Assembly (NCBI GenBank): GCA_964522215.1 | Contig: CAZFVR010000008.1 | Span: 1 to 64,000 of the forward strand | Direction: 5' to 3' | Length of the DNA: 64,000 bases | Source: CAG-390 sp964522215 | Lineage (GTDB): Bacteria; Bacillota; Clostridia; Oscillospirales; CAG-272 | Shown: positions 18,296 to 26,256 of the stretch, piece by piece | Position numbering within the stretch: position 1 is the stretch's first letter | Layout of the letters: the number at the start of each line of letters is the position of its first letter | The notes under the pieces: model-generated | Databases searched by the model: none | What the model was told of the DNA's origin: nothing | What the model saw: only the letters and a program-made list of their open reading frames with translations | Made by a program: the position numbers and the translations under genes

Positions 18296-19198
18296 ATGAA
18301 AATAAACGGAAGATTTAAAAGCTTTACCGATGGGCTTGCGATTTTTTTGGCGGTGCTTATCGCCATCTATATCCTGACGGGATATATCAAGAGCGATTCC
18401 GGCAAAAATGTATCCATGAGCATGTCTGAAAAGGTAGAAAAGCTCATAACTACGCCCGCCTATCGGATATACATCGATATTTTTGTACTTTTGCTGGTCT
18501 CGGCGGCGGTCGGAATATTTTTGCGGCGGTGGCCCGCGCTGGGGGTGGTGGCATCGGCCCTGCCGCTGGCGTATGAGCTGTTTTTGCTGACCCAAAAGCT
18601 GCTTACAAAGTACCCGACAGCGGTGATCCTTTTTACCGCGGCGCACGCAGCGGGCGCATTGCTTTATGCCGAGGTCAGTGACAGATCCTTGCGCACGCGG
18701 CTTGCACGCCCTGCCGCCGCGGCATTGGTGGGAACGCTCGGTGCGGCTTTCTCGGCTCACACCGCTGTCCTTTGCGGGCGCGTTGCGGCATCTGAGGCCA
18801 CGGCGGCGGAGCTTGCGCGGCACGGGCTGGCGCCGTCCCCCGCGGTCAAGACCATACCCGGCGCGATAGACAGGATATATGCCGTGTATCTTACCGAGGG
18901 GTCGTCCACCGCGCGTACACTGGGGGCGGATCACCTTAAAGCACTTGGCGAGAGCGGCGTTCGCGCCGCTTATCGGCGGGCCGTAGAGGGTGATCAGATG
19001 GCCGCCTACCTCGGGGTCGCGCTGTTGCTCTTCGGCGCGGCGGTGCTGGTGTTCTACCTTTCCTCCAAAAAGCTCGGGTGGGCGCGCCTGCTCGTTGCCT
19101 TGGTGCCGCTCTCTGTGATATCCGTCCTCCTGATCGGGGAGTCGCTCAGCGCGGCGGGGATAGTCCTCCTTTTGGCGGCGTTGTATCTGATAGTGTAA
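18296..19198 (+). CDS. Uncharacterised membrane protein, about six transmembrane segments
   Basis: The 300-residue product has hydrophobic segments at about residues 14-30, 62-76, 80-95, 103-118, 135-150 and a C-terminal hairpin at 245-298. A soluble loop of roughly 80 residues (about 160-240) lies between the two membrane blocks. I do not recognise a family. It follows the U32 gene by 37 bases and ends at a strong terminator, so it is probably the last gene of the zapA transcript. Confidence 0.65.
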   Translation: MKINGRFKSFTDGLAIFLAVLIAIYILTGYIKSDSGKNVSMSMSEKVEKLITTPAYRIYIDIFVLLLVSAAVGIFLRRWPALGVVASALPLAYELFLLTQKLLTKYPTAVILFTAAHAAGALLYAEVSDRSLRTRLARPAAAALVGTLGAAFSAHTAVLCGRVAASEATAAELARHGLAPSPAVKTIPGAIDRIYAVYLTEGSSTARTLGADHLKALGESGVRAAYRRAVEGDQMAAYLGVALLLFGAAVLVFYLSSKKLGWARLLVALVPLSVISVLLIGESLSAAGIVLLLAALYLIV

Positions 19199-19221
19199 GC
19201 AAAAGATCAAATAATACACAA

Positions 19222-19260
19222 AAGTCCCGCGCGGGAATGCTCCCGCGCGGGGCTTTGTTT
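19222..19260 (+). terminator. Rho-independent terminator after the membrane protein
   Basis: AGTCCCGCGCGGGA pairs with TCCCGCGCGGGGCT around a 4-base loop (14 bp with one G-T), followed by TTGTTT. Confidence 0.85.
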
Positions 19261-19263
19261 AGT

Positions 19264-19292
19264 TTGGGTTTAGATTTTAGGTGTAATATAAT
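19264..19292 (+). promoter_or_regulatory. Likely SigA promoter for the fakA-plsX-fakB-acp operon
   Basis: TATAAT at 19287-19292 with TTGGGT 17 bases upstream (19264-19269). The -35 is weak. The leader contains a stem-loop (CGATCCCCGG / CCGGGGGATCG, about 19323-19354) that is not followed by T residues. Confidence 0.5.
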
Positions 19293-19406
19293 GTCGAAAA
19301 AATATATACCAAGTGACAGCGGGCGATCCCCGGGCGAAAACGGCCGGGGGATCGGGGCATTCTTTGCCGCAGCAACGAATGCGGCTTTTGAGCGGAGGTC
19401 AATTAT

Positions 19407-21143
19407 ATGGATACACAAACTAAGGCTATTGATGGCGGGATGCTGTTGCGCATGCTCGGCGGCGGGGCGGAGCTGCTCTCCCGCCACACCGAGGAGCTTA
19501 ACGCGCTTAATGTCTTTCCGGTCGCCGATGGTGATACCGGCACAAATATGCTGCGCACCATGGAGGGCGGACTGAAGAGCGTAGCGGGATACGGCGGCGG
19601 GGCGGGTGCATCCGCAGGCGGATCCCCCATCGACATCGGCGAGGTGGCGCGTGAGTTCGCGGGCGGCGTTTTGCTGTCGGCACGGGGAAATTCCGGCGTT
19701 ATACTTTCGCAGATATTTGCGGGGATAGGAGAAGGACTTTCGGGGCTTGGTTCTGCCACAGCGCGCGAGCTTGCCGAGGCTTATCGGCGCGGCATTGAGC
19801 GTTCATATGCCGCCGTGCGGCGGCCGGTGGAGGGCACTATCCTTACTGTTTTCCGGGAGAGCACCGAGTATGCGCTGGCGGGGCTTTCGGAGGATTCGGA
19901 TATCTGCAACTTTTTCCGTCTGCACATAGAGGAGGCGCACCGCTCGCTTGAGGCCACGCGCGAGCTTTTGCCTGTGCTGACCGAATCGGATGTTGTGGAT
20001 TCCGGCGCGGCGGGCTACCTTTGCATTGCCGAGGGCATGTACCGTGCGCTTTGCGGAGAGGCAGGGGAATACCGTCCGTCTGCCGCCGTGCGTGAGACCT
20101 GCGCCGATATATCGCTCTTTACCCGCAAGAGCACCCTGCGCGAGGGCTATTGCACCGAATTTTTGCTGAGACTTACCGATTCAAAGGTGGATGTTGACGG
20201 CTTTTCCATCGATACCGTCACCTCCCGCCTTGATGCCCTGGGCGGTGAGAGCGTTGTGGCGTTGCTGGAGGGGGATATCCTCAAGGTGCATGTCCACACC
20301 CGCACGCCGGGCGCGGTGCTTGGCGAGATGCAGGCATTTGGTGAGTTTTTAACGGTAAAGATAGAAAATATGGATCTTGGGCATTCGGACAGCACCGCAC
20401 GTCCCGTATCTGCGGCGGATGCGGTCGGCGGGGCGGACCAAGATCCGACCCCGCCCGCGGCAAAGCCGAAGATAAAAAAGCCCTATGCCGTCATAGCCGT
20501 TGCATCAGGTGATGGCATGGAGGCGCTCTTTTACGAGCTTGGCGCTGACAGGGTGATACGCGGTGGGCAGTCGCTAAATCCATCGGCGGCGGAATTTGCC
20601 CGTGCCTTTGCCGAGTGCGAGGCGGGCGATCTTATCGTTTTGCCCAACAACAAAAATATCATCATGGCGGCGCGGCAGGCGGCCGAGCTTTATACCGCCG
20701 CGCGCGTTCACGTGCTTGAAACCCGCTCGATGACCGAGGGGTACTCGGCACTTTCCGTTATAACCCCGGGCATCAAGGATATCGATCAGCTGCTCGGCGG
20801 TGCGGTCAATGCGGCACGCGGTGTGTGCGACGGCGAGGTCACACGCGCGGTGCGGGATGCGGTGATAGACGGTGTGCAGATACATTGCGGCGAGTGGATG
20901 GCACTCTCCCGCGGCAAGCTTGCGGCACTGTCCGATGACCCGGAGGATGCGCTGGCGGCACTGGTAGAGCATTTAAATGCAGACGGTCTCGGCGAGCTAT
21001 TAACGGTCTTTGCGGGGCGGGAGGTCACCGATGAGCGCCGTGCCGTGGTTACCGAGCGACTGCGCCGGGCTTATCCGGAGCTGGAGGTCACCGTTTATTG
21101 CGGCGGCCAGGATGTTTACGATTACCTTGCCGCCATAGAGTGA
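19407..21143 (+). CDS. fakA: DAK2-domain fatty acid kinase FakA (YloV family)
   Basis: The 578-residue protein begins with a DAK2/DhaL-like ATP-binding domain (LNVFPVADGDTGTNMLRTMEGG, where the aspartates bind Mg-ATP; ARGNSGVILSQIFAG) and has the YloV middle and C-terminal domains (CTEFLLRL, VHVHTRTPGAVL, NNKNIIMAARQAA, TRSMTEGYSAL). FakA phosphorylates fatty acids held by a DegV-type FakB, giving acyl phosphate for phospholipid synthesis. The plsX and DegV genes directly follow, which supports the assignment. A GGAGG ribosome site precedes the start. Confidence 0.92.
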   Translation: MDTQTKAIDGGMLLRMLGGGAELLSRHTEELNALNVFPVADGDTGTNMLRTMEGGLKSVAGYGGGAGASAGGSPIDIGEVAREFAGGVLLSARGNSGVILSQIFAGIGEGLSGLGSATARELAEAYRRGIERSYAAVRRPVEGTILTVFRESTEYALAGLSEDSDICNFFRLHIEEAHRSLEATRELLPVLTESDVVDSGAAGYLCIAEGMYRALCGEAGEYRPSAAVRETCADISLFTRKSTLREGYCTEFLLRLTDSKVDVDGFSIDTVTSRLDALGGESVVALLEGDILKVHVHTRTPGAVLGEMQAFGEFLTVKIENMDLGHSDSTARPVSAADAVGGADQDPTPPAAKPKIKKPYAVIAVASGDGMEALFYELGADRVIRGGQSLNPSAAEFARAFAECEAGDLIVLPNNKNIIMAARQAAELYTAARVHVLETRSMTEGYSALSVITPGIKDIDQLLGGAVNAARGVCDGEVTRAVRDAVIDGVQIHCGEWMALSRGKLAALSDDPEDALAALVEHLNADGLGELLTVFAGREVTDERRAVVTERLRRAYPELEVTVYCGGQDVYDYLAAIE

Positions 21144-21168
21144 CGGCAGGAGCAAAAAGGAGTTTATC

Positions 21169-22149
21169 ATGACAAAAATAATCATCGATACACAGGGCAG
21201 TGACCGCGGGGCAGAGACGATCATGCGCGGGGCGGCCGCGGCACTGCAAAAATTTCCGCAGCTTTCGGTTGAGCTGGTGGGAAACATTGGGGAGATGAAG
21301 CGGCTCGCGGATGAGCTTTCTCTCCCCACCGACCGCACCGAGCTGCTCCACGCCCCCACTGCTATAACCAATTTTGATGACCCCGCCGAGGCGATATTCA
21401 AAAAAACAGATTCCTCAATGCTGCTGGGGCTTTTTGAGCTGTCGCGGCGGGAGGATATGGCGGGCATGTTATCCGCCGGCAATACAGGTGTGCTTTTGGC
21501 GGGTACTGTGCGCTATCTTTTGAGCGCCGATCGCACTCGCCCCGCCATGGCAGCACTGCTGCCTGCGGCGGATGGGTCCTTTACCTGCCTTGTGGATGCG
21601 GGCGCAACGATCGACTGCACGCCGCAAATGCTCTGCCATTTTGCGCACCTCGGCAGTGATACCATGCGGCGGATGTACGGTATTGAGTTGCCGCGTGTGG
21701 GTCTGCTCTCAAACGGTGCCGAGCCTACAAAGGGCAACAAGCTTGTAAAGGATACGCATGCAAAGCTTGCTGCCGATGATGAGATCAACTTTATCGGCAA
21801 TGTGGAGGGCAACACCGCGCTCTCCGGCGTTTGCGATGTTTTGGTGTGTGACGGCTTTGCGGGCAACCAGGTGCTTAAGGTCACCGAGGGCACTGCCGCG
21901 CGTATCATGCGGGATATAGTCAAATATGCGCACACGCATGAGGGCGGCGAGGTCATCGGCCGGCTGGCGGCGGAGCTTATGGGCAGGTATGATATTGCTT
22001 CCCTTGGCGGCGGCATGATACTGGGCGCCCGAAAGCCGGTGATAAAGCTGCGCGGCAGCTCGGGTGAGGATGCGGTGGTAAATACCGCCGAGATGCTGAT
22101 AAACCTCTCCTGCGGCCGCACGGTGTATGATAAGGATAGCCGAGGCTGA
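21169..22149 (+). CDS. plsX: Phosphate acyltransferase PlsX
   Basis: The 326-residue protein has the normal length and pattern of PlsX (DTQGSDRGAETIMRGAAAAL, MLSAGNTGVLLAGTVRYL, RVGLLSNGAEPTKGNKLVKD, FIGNVEGNTALSGVCDVLVCDGF cut short here for length). PlsX exchanges acyl groups between acyl-ACP and acyl phosphate at the membrane surface, linking fatty acid synthesis and the Fak route to phospholipid formation. It begins 25 bases after fakA with an AAGGAG site. Confidence 0.95.
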   Translation: MTKIIIDTQGSDRGAETIMRGAAAALQKFPQLSVELVGNIGEMKRLADELSLPTDRTELLHAPTAITNFDDPAEAIFKKTDSSMLLGLFELSRREDMAGMLSAGNTGVLLAGTVRYLLSADRTRPAMAALLPAADGSFTCLVDAGATIDCTPQMLCHFAHLGSDTMRRMYGIELPRVGLLSNGAEPTKGNKLVKDTHAKLAADDEINFIGNVEGNTALSGVCDVLVCDGFAGNQVLKVTEGTAARIMRDIVKYAHTHEGGEVIGRLAAELMGRYDIASLGGGMILGARKPVIKLRGSSGEDAVVNTAEMLINLSCGRTVYDKDSRG

Positions 22150-22203
22150 GGGGCTGTTCCGTGATCGACTGTAAAAGATAAGGGTAAAACAGGAGGACCT
22201 GAA

Positions 22204-23100
22204 ATGTCAAAAATCAAGATAATGTGTACATCCACGGGATGTATCGAATACGCGCCCGCGCGTTATCGCGAGCTTGGAATTGAGATAATACGCATCCATG
22301 TTTTTTTTGAGGGGCAGGAATTCCGCGAGGGGCTGGATCTTGACCCGGTGGATTTTTACCGCAGACTTGAGACGATAGAGGATCCCAAAAACCATCTGCC
22401 TCACACCGGCATGCCGGATACCGAGGAGATACGCGCGGCGTTTGACCACGCTATAGCGGAGGGCTGTGACGAGGCGATGGTATTCGTCCTCTCTGCGGCG
22501 CTCGGCGGAACATATGATAAGATCTGTCTTATCGCCAAGGAATATGAGGGCAGGCTTAAGATAAACGTGATCAACACCGAGATCACCTGCTTTGGAGAGG
22601 GCCTTTTGGCTATCAAGGCGGCGGAATTTGCCGCCCGCGGCATGTCGTCCGACGATATTTTGCGCGAGGTGCGCTGGATGATGGCACGGCAGGAGTTTAT
22701 CGGCGTTGACGGCAAGCTTGACTATCTCATCTACAACGGTCGCCTAAAGGGCGGCAAGGCGTTTATGGGACAGCTCCTCAGCATCTGCCCTGTCATCCAC
22801 TTTGAGGGTGGCGAGATCGTTCCGCTTGAGAGCGTGCGCACCCCCAAAAAGGCGCTTGCCCGCACCTGCGAGATACTGCGCGAAAAAATAGGCGACCGTT
22901 CGCCCGAGGATTATCTGCTCTGGCACATCTACACCGGCCCGTCCCTTATCGGTCAGCTTTGCGAGATAGAAAAGAAATACGGGATCGAGACGAATCACGA
23001 GGCAGTCATAATGTCACCTGTCAGCGGCTGTCATAACGGCCCGTGGCTTGCGGGCTACGGCTTGGCTCTCCTCCGCCGTGAGGATGAGCCACTGGAGTGA
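22204..23100 (+). CDS. DegV family fatty-acid-binding protein (FakB type)
   Basis: The 298-residue protein has the two-domain DegV layout: N-terminal binding of the carboxylate by CTSTGCIEYAP and HTGMPDTEEIRAAF, the VLSAALGGTYDK loop, and a C-terminal domain ending in SPVSGCHNGPWLAGYG. DegV/FakB proteins carry a fatty acid for phosphorylation by FakA. The usual first motif DSxxDL is changed to CTSTGCI, so this is a divergent member. It is in an operon with fakA and plsX, which makes the FakB role likely. The stop is 4 bases before the next start. Confidence 0.85.
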   Translation: MSKIKIMCTSTGCIEYAPARYRELGIEIIRIHVFFEGQEFREGLDLDPVDFYRRLETIEDPKNHLPHTGMPDTEEIRAAFDHAIAEGCDEAMVFVLSAALGGTYDKICLIAKEYEGRLKINVINTEITCFGEGLLAIKAAEFAARGMSSDDILREVRWMMARQEFIGVDGKLDYLIYNGRLKGGKAFMGQLLSICPVIHFEGGEIVPLESVRTPKKALARTCEILREKIGDRSPEDYLLWHIYTGPSLIGQLCEIEKKYGIETNHEAVIMSPVSGCHNGPWLAGYGLALLRREDEPLE

Positions 23101-23104
23101 TGCC

Positions 23105-24229
23105 ATGTCCTGCGTGATAGTAAAAGAGGTCCGTGGACGCGCGGATGCTCGCGCTTTCGTGCGCTTTCCATTAGAGCTTTACCGCTCCTGTCCCTATTTT
23201 GTGCCGCCGCTCTACCGTGATGAGATGCGCCTTGTTACATCCGGCGGGGAAGGCAAAAGCTCGGATTCTGTTTTCTTCCTTGCCCGCCGCGACGGCAAGG
23301 TGGTGGGGCGGATACAGGGGATCATCCAGCATCAATACAACAAGCTGCACGGCACGGCGCAGGTGCGTTTTACAAGATTTGATGCGATAAATGACACGAC
23401 CGTCTCCCGCTTGCTCTTCAGCGCGGTGGCGGAATGGGGGCTTGAGCAAGGTATGCGCGAGATGTGCGGTCCGCTCGGCTACAGCGATCTTGACCGCGAG
23501 GGCCTGCTTATAGAAGGCTTTGATGAGGACTCGACCTTCGAGGAGCAGTATAACTATGAGTATTATGCCGATCTTTGCGAAGATTTTGGATTTTACCGCG
23601 ATGCCGACTGGCTGGAATATGAGCTTCGCCGTCCCGAGCGGCGTAACCCCATGCTCACCCGCGTGGCGGCAAGAACGCTTGAGCTTAACCATCTGCACGT
23701 GGCGGATACGAGTCTGCCAAAGCGCAAATATATAGCAAAATATCGCGATGGCTTTTTTGAGTGCCTTGATCGGTGCTACAGCCACCTCTACGGCACCGTC
23801 CCCCTTACGCGTGCCGAGCAGGATGAGCTGATATCGCAGTTCATGCTGATCGTCAACAAGGAGTACGCGGTGTTTATCTGCGATGAGTCGGAGCGCGTAG
23901 TGGCGTTTGGACTTTGCTTCCCCGGCATTGGCGGAGCTGTCAAAAAAAGCGGTGGGAGGTTGACACCGGCCGCACTTTGTCGTATAATAAATACGGTGAG
24001 GGCTCCAAAGACTATAGATCTCGGCTTGGTGGCGGTACTGCCCGAGTACCAAAACACAGGCATCAACGCCGTTATCCTTGACCGTCTGCTTGACGTGCTT
24101 GACGAGGGCAGGGTAGAGCGGTGCGAGACTAATTTAAATCTTGAGGATAACACTGCGGTACAGGCGCAGTGGAAGTATTTCAGCTCCCGCCTGCACAAAA
24201 AAAGAAGATCGTACAAAAAGGAAATTTAA
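23105..24229 (+). CDS. GNAT-fold acyltransferase-like protein
   Basis: The 374-residue protein shows an N-terminal region with FVRFPLELYRSCPYFVPPLYRDE, typical of large GNAT-like proteins, then FFLARRDGKVVGRIQGII and a C-terminal GNAT half with LGLVAVLPEYQNTGINAVILDRL, the acyl-CoA/ACP pantetheine-binding turn. These proteins are widespread near lipid genes, and their acyl donor and acceptor are unknown. An in-frame ATG at 23084 overlaps fakB; 23105 is preferred because GGAG precedes it and similarity begins there. The acyl carrier protein gene starts one base after its stop, so ACP is a plausible acyl donor. Confidence 0.72.
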   Translation: MSCVIVKEVRGRADARAFVRFPLELYRSCPYFVPPLYRDEMRLVTSGGEGKSSDSVFFLARRDGKVVGRIQGIIQHQYNKLHGTAQVRFTRFDAINDTTVSRLLFSAVAEWGLEQGMREMCGPLGYSDLDREGLLIEGFDEDSTFEEQYNYEYYADLCEDFGFYRDADWLEYELRRPERRNPMLTRVAARTLELNHLHVADTSLPKRKYIAKYRDGFFECLDRCYSHLYGTVPLTRAEQDELISQFMLIVNKEYAVFICDESERVVAFGLCFPGIGGAVKKSGGRLTPAALCRIINTVRAPKTIDLGLVAVLPEYQNTGINAVILDRLLDVLDEGRVERCETNLNLEDNTAVQAQWKYFSSRLHKKRRSYKKEI

Positions 24230-24230
24230 A

Positions 24231-24452
24231 ATGCTTGAAAAATTAAAGACCCTGCTGGGGCGCGTTCTGCCCGATGTTGATATGTCAGCCGTCACCGAGG
24301 ATACAAGGCTTATTGAGGATCTCGGCTTTGATTCGCTGGCGCTTATGATGCTTTCAATGGAGATAGAGGACGCGTTTGGCTTTAAATTTACCGAGTTCGT
24401 CCGCTTTGAAACGGTCGGCGACGTGTGTGGCTATCTTGAGTGCCGCATATAA
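24231..24452 (+). CDS. Acyl carrier protein
   Basis: The 73-residue acidic protein has the ACP four-helix pattern with the phosphopantetheine serine in EDLGFDSLALMML near residue 36. The start at 24231 follows an AAAAGG site. It ends the fakA-plsX-fakB-GNAT transcript. It need not be the housekeeping fatty acid synthesis ACP, as no fab genes are nearby. An inverted repeat (CGATCGTAAA / TTTACGATCG, 24462-24488) follows but lacks a T-run. Confidence 0.93.
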   Translation: MLEKLKTLLGRVLPDVDMSAVTEDTRLIEDLGFDSLALMMLSMEIEDAFGFKFTEFVRFETVGDVCGYLECRI

Positions 24453-24584
24453 AATTACAGTCGATCGTAAATTTTCGTTTTACGATCGTGGGCTGCGCGG
24501 CGGCAGAGCTGCAAAAAACGAATTTGAGCTTATTTGATGGCTTTTTAGATTGACTAAGTCACAGTTTGCAAAGGAGAATGACAA

Positions 24585-25496
24585 ATGAAGCGCAAGGATA
24601 TTCGCATCCGCGATCCGTTTATCGTAAACGAGGGCGGGAGCTATTACATGTACAGCGCGACCTGCTCGGCAGACGGTCGCACCATTGAGGTTTATCGCAG
24701 CCGCGATCTTGAGGAGTGGGATGGACCGACCGTGGTTTATCGGCTGGATAGCTCCACATGGCGCGAGCGTGAGCTTTGGGCGCCGGAGGTACATAAATAT
24801 CGCGGCCGCTTTTATCTTTTGCTCTCGATACTCGGCAAGGGCGGCCTTCGCGGTACCGAGATATCCGTCAGCGATACGCCTGACGGCATCTTTCAGCCGC
24901 TGACCGATGCTCCCGCCACGCCTGTGGGGCAGAGCTGTATCGACGGCACGCTGTGGGTGGACGGCGATCGCCCGTATATGATCTATTCGCATGACTGGCC
25001 GGATAACTATGATGCCGCGCGGGATGCGTATATCGGTCAGATATGCGGCGTGGAGCTGAGCGCGGATCTGACGCATGAGGTAGGCGAGCCGTTTGTGATG
25101 TTTGATTCCTCCGATGTACCTTATTCCGCGGCCGCACCCTCCCGCACAAAGCGCGGGGAGCGCACGCTCATTCGCTACGGCTCGGATGCGCCGTTTATAA
25201 ATCGCCTTGCCGACGGTCGGCTGCTGCTTACATGGTCACCCTACCCCGGTAACAATTATGTGGTGCTGGGCGCGGTCGCCGAGGATATACGCGGTCCGTG
25301 GCAGCATTTTGAGCGGCCTATATTTGACGGCAACGGCGGGCACGCAATGTTCTTCCGCGATAACGGCGGCCGCCTTATGATGTGCATTCATCAGCCCGAG
25401 CGTCACCCGGACGAGCGTGCAATGATACTGCCGTTTTTGACCTCCGATGCGGTTTTTCTGCCGGAAGAGATAAAAAAACTATTGACGGACGATTGA
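24585..25496 (+). CDS. Glycoside hydrolase family 43-like protein
   Basis: The 303-residue protein shows the five-bladed beta-propeller pattern of GH43: the base aspartate in RIRDPFIV near residue 10, WAPEVHKYRGRFYLLLS near residue 66, and CIDGTLWVDGDRPYMIYSH near residue 126. Family members remove arabinose or xylose from plant polysaccharides. The position where most GH43 enzymes have the acid Glu (EGP or EAP) reads GSDAPFINR, with Asp. There is no signal peptide, so it would act on imported oligosaccharides. It stands alone; no sugar transporter is adjacent. Confidence 0.83.
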   Translation: MKRKDIRIRDPFIVNEGGSYYMYSATCSADGRTIEVYRSRDLEEWDGPTVVYRLDSSTWRERELWAPEVHKYRGRFYLLLSILGKGGLRGTEISVSDTPDGIFQPLTDAPATPVGQSCIDGTLWVDGDRPYMIYSHDWPDNYDAARDAYIGQICGVELSADLTHEVGEPFVMFDSSDVPYSAAAPSRTKRGERTLIRYGSDAPFINRLADGRLLLTWSPYPGNNYVVLGAVAEDIRGPWQHFERPIFDGNGGHAMFFRDNGGRLMMCIHQPERHPDERAMILPFLTSDAVFLPEEIKKLLTDD

Positions 25497-25510
25497 TTTA
25501 ATGATATAAT
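25482..25510 (+). promoter_or_regulatory. SigA promoter for the HD-tailed microprotein
   Basis: TTGACG at 25482-25487, 17 bases, TATAAT at 25505-25510. It overlaps the last codons of the GH43 gene. The leader holds two hairpins, CGCAAATTGATATTTGCG and CCGCCGCTGTGCGGCGG, the second ending just before the GGAGGGAG ribosome site. Confidence 0.8.
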
Positions 25511-25596
25511 AGGGCAGATGTTATTCCGCTTTCGCAAATTGATATTTGCGGAGGACAGCACATATGCCGCCGCTGTGCGGCGGAGGGAGTTCTAAA

Positions 25597-25761
25597 ATGG
25601 TAAAGCAAAGCGTAAAAAAGAAATGGACGCGCATCATGTGTGTAGCTCTGGCCGCACTTATGGTCGTCGGCGTTGCCGCGGTACTGCTCTACTCGGGTGG
25701 ATCTGATGATCATGATCACGATCACGATCATGACGAGGTCGCCGCCGCAGCAGTACTTTGA
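25597..25761 (+). CDS. Single-pass membrane microprotein with a His-Asp repeat tail
   Basis: This 54-residue product has a basic N-terminus (VKQSVKKKWTR), one hydrophobic helix (about residues 14-32) and a tail with DDHDHDHDHDE. It has its own promoter, a strong GGAGGGAG site 6 bases before the ATG, and a terminator nine bases after its stop, so it is very likely expressed. The positive-inside rule puts the tail outside the cell. His-Asp repeats can bind divalent metals such as zinc or nickel; that function is inferred from composition only. I do not recognise a named family. Confidence 0.75.
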   Translation: MVKQSVKKKWTRIMCVALAALMVVGVAAVLLYSGGSDDHDHDHDHDEVAAAAVL

Positions 25762-25769
25762 GCCCAAAT

Positions 25770-25806
25770 ATCCCGCACTGCGATCGCGCCGTGCGGGATG
25801 TTTTTT
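25770..25806 (+). terminator. Rho-independent terminator of the microprotein gene
   Basis: ATCCCGCAC and GTGCGGGAT form a 9-bp stem with a 12-base loop, followed by G and six T. Confidence 0.88.
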
Positions 25807-26054
25807 GTGATAGGCTGTTAAGGCAACACCACGCAATTAACGGCCGGAGTCTTTTTCCTCCACTTGCTTGCATAAGATCCGTTATATTTCACAATCTTCC
25901 TTTGCGTAGGATAGGCTGCGCGCGAAAATTTGCTTCATCTGACGAATTATCAGGCGGCGCAATTGAACGAAAAGAATCCTGCGGTGGTGCCTTGATTCTT
26001 AAAAAAGGTAATGACAATATTGGATATATCACATATAATATAAGTGAGGGCAAT

Positions 26055-26191
26055 GAAAAAAGGGGAATCGCACAGGAGGATATCGGCAAGCTTGAAAACG
26101 GCAATGCCAAACCGTTGCTGAGGACCCCGGGCGACTGGCGTACGGAATGGGCATGAAGCTGCAGCTTGAATTTGTGCCCTCCGATCGCTGA
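26055..26191 (+). pseudogene. Remnant of an XRE (HigA-type) antitoxin gene with a frameshift
   Basis: One frame reads EKRGIAQEDIGKLENGNAKP, the recognition-helix region of HigA-like antitoxins. Near 26125-26135 the match moves to another frame that reads RLAYGMGMKLQLEFVPSDR and stops at 26191, the usual end of this family. A one-base deletion explains the shift. The first half of the gene and any toxin partner are not recognisable in 25807-26054, which I could not assign to anything else. Confidence 0.75.
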
Positions 26192-26206
26192 GCGGTCCTT
26201 GATATC

Positions 26207-26256
26207 AAAAATACGATGCAGCTACTTGCCGCGGCAAGTAGCTGCATCGTTTTTTA
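26207..26256. terminator. Bidirectional terminator between the antitoxin remnant and surE
   Basis: A perfect 19-bp palindrome (arms 26213-26231 and 26232-26250, centred on CCGCGG) is flanked by T runs on the plus strand (26250-26255) and by A residues at 26207-26211, which are T on the minus strand. The surE stop codon lies within it. Confidence 0.9.

Noticed and set aside
24462..24488. Inverted repeat after the acyl carrier protein gene as terminator
   Set aside because: The 10-bp AT-rich stem is not followed by a T-run, so termination is not supported.
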